NCBI GenBank assembly: GCA_031390045.1
Contig: JANMTB010000146.1
Location: 1-11,096, forward strand
Source of the DNA: Aalborgiella sp031390045
GTDB taxonomy: Bacteria > Pseudomonadota > Gammaproteobacteria > Burkholderiales > Burkholderiaceae_C
Reading direction: 5' to 3'
DNA length: 11,096 bases
Made by a program: the position numbers and the translations under genes. Below are positions 6,743 to 11,096 of this stretch, one piece after another. Under the pieces are notes generated by a model. The model did no database searches. It saw only the letters and a program-made list of their open reading frames with translations, and was not told the DNA's origin. Within the stretch, counting starts at the first letter, position 1. Each line of letters begins with the position of its first letter.

Positions 6743-8017
6743 TTGAACCGAATGAATAGTTGTTTCCGTCATCCTTTTGTCACTGCTTTATTTTGTACCA
6801 TTTTGCTGTGCAGTGGCGTGCTTTTTGCGCCCTTAGCAGTAGCACAAAGCAACAAAGCTTCGATCTTAAATAGCGGGAAAAACAAAAACATTGCACAGCG
6901 CAAAGTAGATTTGCAAGCCGAAGCCAAGTTGCTGCGCATTTACCAGCTCATTGGACAAGGCCAAAACCGCCAAGCTTTGCTTGAATCTGAACAGCTACTC
7001 AAGATTCAACCTAATTTCCAACTAGCGCAATTGGTACACGGCGACTTGCTCAGCAGCTTCGTGCGGCCGGTGAATGGTCTTGGCGATATGCCTAAATCAT
7101 CTGCTTCAACCGCCGCGCTGAATGAATTACGTGAAGAGTCCATAATGCGTCTCAAAGCACTGCGTGAAAAACCGCCAGCGAACAGCATACCGTCACAATT
7201 TTTAGCACTCTCCGAGCGTAACAAACATGCCATTGCGATAGATGCATCGCGCTCACGTTTGTATTTATTTGAAAACACCAGCAGTGGCGTCAAACTTGTT
7301 TCCGACTACTACATTTCGGTCGGCAAATTTGGGGTTGAAAAATCGCTGGAAGGTGATCAACGCACACCGCTTGGCGTTTATTACATTACCGGCAGTTTGA
7401 ACCCCAATTCGCTTGTCGATTTTTATGGCGTGGGTGCATTACCCATCAATTATCCTAATCCACTTGATTTGAAACGCGGAAAAACAGGCAGCGGTATTTG
7501 GCTGCACGGCACGCCGTCAGAACAATTTTCACGTGCACCGAAAGCGTCCGACGGTTGTGTGGTTTTAGCCAACCCGGACCTCAATCGTATATTGACCAGT
7601 GTCAAATCAAGAACCACGCCCGTGGTGATTGCAGAGCGTTTGAATTGGGTTCCTAAAACAAGCTTGGACAGTGAAAAATCCAACTTTACACAAATATTGA
7701 TGTCATGGCGTGCCACAAAAGTAAAGGCGGATGCGGCCAAACTCATGGCGTTTTACACACAAGATTTTTCGAACTATGGCAAGAATTTGGCAAAATACAC
7801 GGCATCGCAAACTGTCGAAGTAAGCAAACTGAAGGGCCGCGATATTGCTTTAACCAACCTTTCCTTGATGCGATGGAACGATCAAAATGACACCATGGTA
7901 GTGACCTTTGATGAAGTCATCGCAGGTAGCACGAGAGGCGTTACCAAACGACAATACTGGATTCGTGACAGCAAAGACAGTAAAAATTGGAAGATATTTT
8001 TCGAAGGTGTTATTTAA
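6743..8017 (+). CDS. YkuD-family L,D-transpeptidase with C-terminal NTF2-like domain
   Basis: Predicted periplasmic enzyme acting on peptidoglycan stem peptides: 3-3 cross-linking, anchoring of proteins, or the reverse cleavage. With the TTG start it has 424 residues: a signal peptide ending PLAVAQ (about residue 35), a TPR-like helical region (about 55-105), and the YkuD domain (about 160-300) with LHGTP (His255) and ASDGC with the catalytic cysteine Cys272. The C-terminal domain (about 315-424; ILMSWRATK, FYTQDF, KRQYWIRD, NWKIFFEGV) resembles that of the upstream TPR protein. The active-site motif is SDGC rather than the common SHGC, seen in some relatives. ATG at 6752 is an alternative start; both leave the signal peptide intact. 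It follows the TPR gene by 29 bp and its stop is 1 nt before the next gene, suggesting tight coupling. Confidence 0.88.
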   Translation: MNRMNSCFRHPFVTALFCTILLCSGVLFAPLAVAQSNKASILNSGKNKNIAQRKVDLQAEAKLLRIYQLIGQGQNRQALLESEQLLKIQPNFQLAQLVHGDLLSSFVRPVNGLGDMPKSSASTAALNELREESIMRLKALREKPPANSIPSQFLALSERNKHAIAIDASRSRLYLFENTSSGVKLVSDYYISVGKFGVEKSLEGDQRTPLGVYYITGSLNPNSLVDFYGVGALPINYPNPLDLKRGKTGSGIWLHGTPSEQFSRAPKASDGCVVLANPDLNRILTSVKSRTTPVVIAERLNWVPKTSLDSEKSNFTQILMSWRATKVKADAAKLMAFYTQDFSNYGKNLAKYTASQTVEVSKLKGRDIALTNLSLMRWNDQNDTMVVTFDEVIAGSTRGVTKRQYWIRDSKDSKNWKIFFEGVI

Positions 8018-8018
8018 G

Positions 8019-8738
8019 ATGCATAAATTAATCCGCAAGCTTAATGCAATATTAAATTTCAAATATTTTGCTATTATTTATATAGCTGTTCAGGCAATAA
8101 TTACGCCGACTATAGCAATATCTCAGACAAAATATGAGACTAATCCCAAGGTGCAATTCAACACCACAGCGGGTAACTTTGTGGTTGAACTGCATCCTGA
8201 TAAAGCGCCAAAAACTGTGGCAAACTTTTTGCAATACGTCAAAGACAAGCACTACGATGGCACAGTTTTTCATCGCGTGATTGACAACTTCATGGTGCAA
8301 GGTGGCGGTTTTGATGCCAGCTATACAGAAAAGAAAACCCGCGCTCCGGTTGAGCATGAGGGACAAGCAGCCTTGTCCAAAGGTGGCATGAAAAACGTGA
8401 TAGGTACGTTGGCTATGGCGCGTACTGGTGACCCGCAATCTGCCACAGCGCAGTTTTTCATCAACGTCAAAGACAACGCGTTTTTAGACCCTACCGTGAT
8501 TCCACCCGGCGACCCAGTGCCTTCGTTTGAATACCAAGGCCGCACCTACAAAGACACCCCGCGCGCCAATTTGGTGAATGCGCCGCAGTTGTTCGGTTAC
8601 ACCGTTTTCGGCAAAGTCGTCAGCGGGATGGACGTGGTGACTAAAATCAAAGGTATGCCAACTGGTGCAGGCGGTCCCTTCCCAACCGATGTACCGAAAA
8701 CGGCCATCGCGGTTACCTCAGCAGTTATCGTTAAATAA
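8019..8738 (+). CDS. ppiA: Secreted cyclophilin-type peptidyl-prolyl isomerase (PpiA-like)
   Basis: Catalyses cis-trans isomerisation of X-Pro bonds, probably in the periplasm. Starting at ATG 8019, 1 nt after the transpeptidase stop, it has 239 residues. The cyclophilin domain spans about 45-238 with VFHRVIDNFMVQGGGF (83-98; Arg86 is the expected catalytic arginine) and MARTGDPQSATAQFFIN (133-149). An insertion of about 30 residues (roughly 158-191, proline-rich start IPPGDPVPSF) is absent from the PpiB-like neighbour. The N-terminus is odd: a basic segment (K3, R6, K7, K15) and a hydrophobic core FAIIYIAVQAIITPTIA (17-33), encoded almost exactly by the dispersed repeat at 8067-8118. Cleavage could follow Ala33 or Ser35. 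The first about 120 bp are strikingly AT-rich. The frame is open further upstream to 7908, but that part overlaps the transpeptidase and adds no signal sequence. Confidence 0.92.
   Translation: MHKLIRKLNAILNFKYFAIIYIAVQAIITPTIAISQTKYETNPKVQFNTTAGNFVVELHPDKAPKTVANFLQYVKDKHYDGTVFHRVIDNFMVQGGGFDASYTEKKTRAPVEHEGQAALSKGGMKNVIGTLAMARTGDPQSATAQFFINVKDNAFLDPTVIPPGDPVPSFEYQGRTYKDTPRANLVNAPQLFGYTVFGKVVSGMDVVTKIKGMPTGAGGPFPTDVPKTAIAVTSAVIVK
8067..8118 (+). repeat. Dispersed 52-bp palindromic repeat, copy C, inside the ppiA signal peptide
   Basis: Shows a perfect GCTAT (8070-8074) / ATAGC (8082-8086) stem with a 7-nt loop, the core CAATAATTACGCC (8095-8107) and the right palindrome CTATAG (8110-8115). 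TTGCTAT (8068-8074) and ATAGCAA (8112-8118) form perfect 7-bp terminal inverted repeats, so this is the best preserved symmetric copy. It is read on the repeat's plus strand, opposite to the copy in tilS, and starts exactly on a codon boundary (Phe17). Confidence 0.8.
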
Positions 8739-8782
8739 ATTTCCACTTTCTATTCTTTTATTACTTTTATTGAAAGCAAACC

Positions 8783-9289
8783 ATGAGCAATCCACAAGTA
8801 GAACTCCACATCTCCGGCTACGGCGTCATCACCTTAGAACTCGATGCTGTCAAGGCACCAAAATCTACCGCTAATTTTTTGAGCTATGTAAACAGCGGCC
8901 ATTACAACAACACCGTGTTTCACCGCGTGATTCCTGGTTTTATGGTGCAAGGCGGCGGCTTTGAGCCGGGCATGACGCAAAAGTCATGCGGCGCAGCGAT
9001 TGATAACGAGGCCACCAACGGTCTCAAAAACGCCAACTACACCGTCGCCATGGCGCGCACGGGGGACCCACACTCTGCAACGGCGCAGTTCTTTATCAAT
9101 GTGGCTGATAACGGCTTTTTGAACCACACATCGCCGTCAGGATCGGGCTGGGGCTATGCCGTGTTTGGCAAAGTCGTAGCAGGTAACGACGTGGTCGACA
9201 AAATAAAAGCCGTCAAAACAGGCAAAAAAGGCTTTCATGACGACGTGCCAAAAGACGATGTTGTGATTGCAAAAGCCATCGCGCTTTAG
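8783..9289 (+). CDS. ppiB: Cytoplasmic cyclophilin-type peptidyl-prolyl isomerase (PpiB-like)
   Basis: Proline isomerase helping protein folding. The 168-residue product has no signal peptide, which with the compact length fits E. coli PpiB (164 residues). Motifs: VFHRVIPGFMVQGGGF at 45-60 with Arg48 as the expected catalytic residue, MARTGDPHSATAQFFIN at 90-106, and YAVFGKVVAGNDVVDKI at 125-141. It lies 44 bp after the secreted cyclophilin and is clearly related to it over the whole domain, so the pair is either an old tandem duplication or two paralogues kept side by side, one for each compartment. ATG at 8783 gives the normal family N-terminus; the 44-bp gap is AT-rich with only a weak GAAAG-type ribosome-binding site. 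Confidence 0.95.
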   Translation: MSNPQVELHISGYGVITLELDAVKAPKSTANFLSYVNSGHYNNTVFHRVIPGFMVQGGGFEPGMTQKSCGAAIDNEATNGLKNANYTVAMARTGDPHSATAQFFINVADNGFLNHTSPSGSGWGYAVFGKVVAGNDVVDKIKAVKTGKKGFHDDVPKDDVVIAKAIAL

Positions 9290-9319
9290 TGCGATCCTAC
9301 CTTCCGTCACTTTAATTCA

Positions 9320-10114
9320 ATGATGCCTACCATGCCCAAATTTGCAAAGCTCCTAGCTTTGCAACATTGGCACACGGTAGACTTTATTTCTGACTTGCAC
9401 CTAAGCGAGTCAGAGCCTGCCACCTTTGATGGATGGCAGCGCTACATGAGCACTACTGCAGCTGATGCCGTTTTCATCCTTGGGGATTTGTTTGAAGTTT
9501 GGGTGGGTGACGACAGTGTGCGCACTGATTTGTCTTCGCAGTCAAGCGATTTGAACTTTGAAGAACGTTGCGCTTTGGTACTTCAAGCTGCTGGTAAGCG
9601 CTTAAACCTCTATTTCATGCACGGGAATCGTGACTTTTTAATTGGTCCGCAAATGATGACTGCTTGCAACGCAGAGCTGCTGGCAGACCCAACCGTTTTG
9701 ACGTTTAACAAACAACGCTTCTTGCTCACCCATGGCGACATGCTGTGTTTGGCGGATACCCAATACCTTGCTTTCCGCGATGTTGTACGCCAACCCGATT
9801 GGCAGCAAGCACAGCTGGCAAAGCCGCTGACTGAACGCCAAGCCATAGGCAGACACATGCGAGCTGAAAGTCAAAAAAATCAGCAAAATTTACTTGAATA
9901 TGCTGACGTCGATACCGTAGCGGCATTGGCTTGGCTACAAGCCTCGAACGCTAAAACCATGATTCACGGTCACACTCACAAGCCTGCCAATCACGACTTG
10001 GGAAACGGTTTTGAACGCTTTGTTATGACGGATTGGGACTTAAAAGCCACGCCAGTCCGTGCTGAAGTGCTACAACTTTCTTCAACCGGCTTACAACGCA
10101 TCAAGCTCAACTAA
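9320..10114 (+). CDS. lpxH: UDP-2,3-diacylglucosamine diphosphatase (lipid A synthesis)
   Basis: Hydrolyses UDP-2,3-diacylglucosamine to lipid X plus UMP on the inner face of the inner membrane, the fourth step of lipid A synthesis. The 264-residue calcineurin-like metallophosphatase shows its metal ligands in order: DLH (Asp25, His27), GDLFE (Asp56), HGNRD (Asn103), THGD (His138) and GHTH (His218, His220), matching the E. coli LpxH pattern, together with VWVGDD at 60-65. The start is uncertain: ATG at 9320, 9323 or 9332 are all in frame, none with a clear Shine-Dalgarno sequence; the domain itself begins near residue 20. A strong hairpin lies in the first codons (see 9336-9370). It is 30 bp after ppiB and is probably the last gene of the envelope cluster. 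Confidence 0.95.
   Translation: MMPTMPKFAKLLALQHWHTVDFISDLHLSESEPATFDGWQRYMSTTAADAVFILGDLFEVWVGDDSVRTDLSSQSSDLNFEERCALVLQAAGKRLNLYFMHGNRDFLIGPQMMTACNAELLADPTVLTFNKQRFLLTHGDMLCLADTQYLAFRDVVRQPDWQQAQLAKPLTERQAIGRHMRAESQKNQQNLLEYADVDTVAALAWLQASNAKTMIHGHTHKPANHDLGNGFERFVMTDWDLKATPVRAEVLQLSSTGLQRIKLN
9336..9370 (+). other. Strong hairpin within the first codons of lpxH
   Basis: TTGCAAAGCT (9342-9351) and AGCTTTGCAA (9355-9364) are perfect 10-bp inverted repeats around a 3-nt loop. After a 2x2 mismatch, CCAA (9336-9339) pairs with TTGG (9367-9370). There is no T-run after it, so it is not an intrinsic terminator. It covers codons 6-17 counted from ATG 9320. Confidence 0.7.
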
Positions 10115-10134
10115 TCGCTAAAAATAGCTTTTAA

Positions 10135-10163
10135 GGGACATGCCTAGTCATTTGTGCGATAAT
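10135..10163 (+). promoter_or_regulatory. Predicted sigma70 promoter of the rhlE transcription unit
   Basis: GGGACA (10135-10140, four of six matches to the -35 consensus), a 17-bp spacer, and GATAAT (10158-10163) preceded by TG at the extended -10 position. Transcription would start near 10170, giving a leader of about 208 nt before the ATG at 10378. Spacing and -10 quality make this the best promoter seen in the window, but it is predicted by eye only. Confidence 0.5.
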
Positions 10164-10169
10164 CACTAA

Positions 10170-10377
10170 GTTGCGCACTCCAGTTGTACGCAACGCCAGC
10201 AGCCTGCTGGGGCTAAATCACTCTGATAAATTTGTAGGTTTCAACCAAAAACCCACTTTTCTTTTTGTCAGAACTTTTTATCCAATTTTGCTTTTCATCT
10301 GCCTTTGACTGGTGCAACCCTATGTGTGTTGCGACAGGCTGATACCCTAGCGCTCCGGACGAGCGCCTCTTATTAAC
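10170..10377 (+). other. Predicted structured 5' leader of rhlE
   Basis: This gene-free stretch (the lpxH-rhlE gap is 263 bp) holds several hairpins: GTTGCG/CGCAAC (10170-10175, 10189-10194), CCAGCA/TGCTGG with a 3-nt loop (10196-10201, 10205-10210), a terminator-like hairpin (10234-10266), a long U-rich stretch up to about 10310, and GCGCTC/GAGCGC (10350-10355, 10361-10366) only 11 nt before the start codon. No Shine-Dalgarno sequence is visible before the ATG. Long structured leaders are known for cold-shock and RNA-helicase messages; a role in control here is inference. Confidence 0.45.
10234..10266 (+). terminator. Terminator-like hairpin in the rhlE leader
   Basis: GT-A-GGTTT (10234-10241) can pair with AAACC-C-AC (10249-10256) with one mismatch, followed directly by TTTTCTTTTT (10257-10266). 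The stem is short and AU-rich, so it would be weak. It could attenuate rhlE transcription or end read-through from lpxH. Confidence 0.35.
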
Positions 10378-11096
10378 ATGAATTTTTCTGAATTGAACTT
10401 GGCTCCTGCCATTTTGAAAGCCGTACTCGAACAAGGCTACGACACCCCAACTCCTATTCAAGCCCAAGCCATTCCGGCCGTCTTGGAAGGCCGCGACCTT
10501 TTAGGTGGCGCGCAAACCGGCACCGGTAAAACCGCAGCCTTCACGCTGCCTATGCTGCATCGCCTCTCCATGTCGCGCAGTGCACAAAACAAATTTGGCG
10601 GCACGGGCATTCGCGTGTTGGTGCTCACACCCACCCGCGAGCTGGCCGCACAGGTTGAAGAATCTGTACGCACCTACGGCAAATACCTGCAGCTCAGCTC
10701 GACCGTTATTTTCGGCGGCGTGGGCATGAACCCGCAGATCAGCAAGCTTAAAAAAGGCGTGGACATTTTGGTCGCCACTCCGGGTCGTTTGCTCGATTTG
10801 CAACAGCAAGGCATGCTAGACCTCGGTCAAGTACAAATGCTAATTTTGGACGAAGCTGACCGCATGCTGGACATGGGTTTTATCCATGACGTTAAGAAAA
10901 TCTTGGCCTTGGTGCCAAAAGAGAAGCAAAGCTTGTTGTTCTCAGCCACTTTTAGCGACGAGATACGCGACTTGGCCGCCAATTTGCTCAACGATCCGTT
11001 GCACATTCAAGTCACCCCACGCAACACCACTGTGCAGCGCATCACACAAGTGATTCACCCTGTTGGTCGCGCCAAGAAGAAAGCTTTGCTGGCGCA
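10378..11096 (+). CDS. rhlE: DEAD-box ATP-dependent RNA helicase, RhlE type, N-terminal part
   Basis: Unwinds RNA duplexes using ATP, with roles in ribosome assembly, RNA decay and cold growth in the family. The 239 visible codons contain, in order, the Q motif (Phe3, TPTPIQAQAIP at 23-33), Walker A AQTGTGKT (45-52), PTREL (85-89), GG (113-114), TPGR (134-137), DEAD (158-161) and SAT (189-191), the whole of the first RecA-like domain. The second domain, beginning near ITQVIHPV, is cut by the window edge. The short N-terminus, MNFSELNL, and the DEADRMLDMGF block favour RhlE over DbpA, SrmB or CsdA. ATG at 10378 fits the family start although no Shine-Dalgarno sequence is seen; a GC-rich hairpin ends 11 nt before it. 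The gene has its own predicted promoter and is probably not part of the lpxH cluster. Confidence 0.93.
   Translation, partial: MNFSELNLAPAILKAVLEQGYDTPTPIQAQAIPAVLEGRDLLGGAQTGTGKTAAFTLPMLHRLSMSRSAQNKFGGTGIRVLVLTPTRELAAQVEESVRTYGKYLQLSSTVIFGGVGMNPQISKLKKGVDILVATPGRLLDLQQQGMLDLGQVQMLILDEADRMLDMGFIHDVKKILALVPKEKQSLLFSATFSDEIRDLAANLLNDPLHIQVTPRNTTVQRITQVIHPVGRAKKKALLA

Noticed and set aside
7908..8018. N-terminal extension of the secreted cyclophilin to 7908
   Set aside because: It overlaps 110 bp of the transpeptidase and would bury the hydrophobic signal core at residues 54-70; ATG 8019 follows the stop by 1 nt and is far more plausible.
10117..10132. GCTA-AAAA-TAGC followed by TTTT after lpxH as a terminator or decayed repeat
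   Set aside because: A 4-bp stem is too weak for a terminator call, and too little sequence matches the 52-bp repeat to count as a fourth copy.
1..11096. tRNA or rRNA genes, CRISPR arrays, insertion sequences, phage genes
   Set aside because: None seen: no regularly spaced direct repeats, no transposase or integrase motifs, no cloverleaf or rRNA segments. The gene content is core chromosome.

Overview
The window reads as ordinary chromosome of a betaproteobacterium, most likely order Burkholderiales. The gene set and order (cysS, a DNA-3-methyladenine glycosylase, accA, tilS and lysC on one strand; TPR/L,D-transpeptidase genes, two cyclophilins and lpxH on the other; then a RhlE-type helicase) is one I associate with that order. 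lpxH shows a lipid A-making Gram-negative. Base composition is moderate, neither strongly GC-rich nor AT-rich. A short palindromic repeat described below resembles, from memory, repeats common in Comamonadaceae; the family assignment is therefore tentative.

Left half (1-5525, all minus strand). Reading 5' to 3' from about 5525 down: cysS (cysteinyl-tRNA synthetase), a 122-bp gap holding one repeat copy, an AlkA-like DNA glycosylase, accA (acetyl-CoA carboxylase alpha subunit), a secreted protein of unknown function with a CHAT/caspase-like His-Cys signature, tilS (tRNA-Ile lysidine synthetase) and the start of lysC (aspartokinase). Apart from the gap after cysS the spacings are 22-55 bp or an overlap, so co-transcription is likely. 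accA and tilS both appear to start with TTG.

Right half (5643-11096, plus strand). A divergent intergenic region separates cysS from an envelope cluster: a secreted TPR protein with an NTF2-like C-terminal domain, a YkuD-type L,D-transpeptidase carrying a related C-terminal domain, a secreted cyclophilin (PpiA-like), a cytoplasmic cyclophilin (PpiB-like) and lpxH (lipid A synthesis). The cluster plausibly serves peptidoglycan remodelling, periplasmic folding and outer-membrane synthesis. A new transcription unit follows: a recognisable promoter, a structured leader of about 208 nt and a DEAD-box RNA helicase of the RhlE type that runs off the window end.

The most unusual signal is a family of three diverged, gap-free alignable 52-bp repeats (1073-1124, 4061-4112, 8067-8118). 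Each has a small left hairpin, a conserved CAATAA-type core and, in two copies, a palindromic right end. One copy is intergenic. The other two lie inside genes in frame and are translated on opposite strands: one gives TilS an extra segment just before its conserved AQHADDQ motif, the other supplies the hydrophobic core of the signal peptide of the secreted cyclophilin. This recalls the protein-coding palindromic elements of Rickettsia, though the sequence is different. Second in interest are the secreted CHAT-like protein between accA and tilS, the structured rhlE leader with a terminator-like hairpin, and a long hairpin inside the first codons of lpxH.
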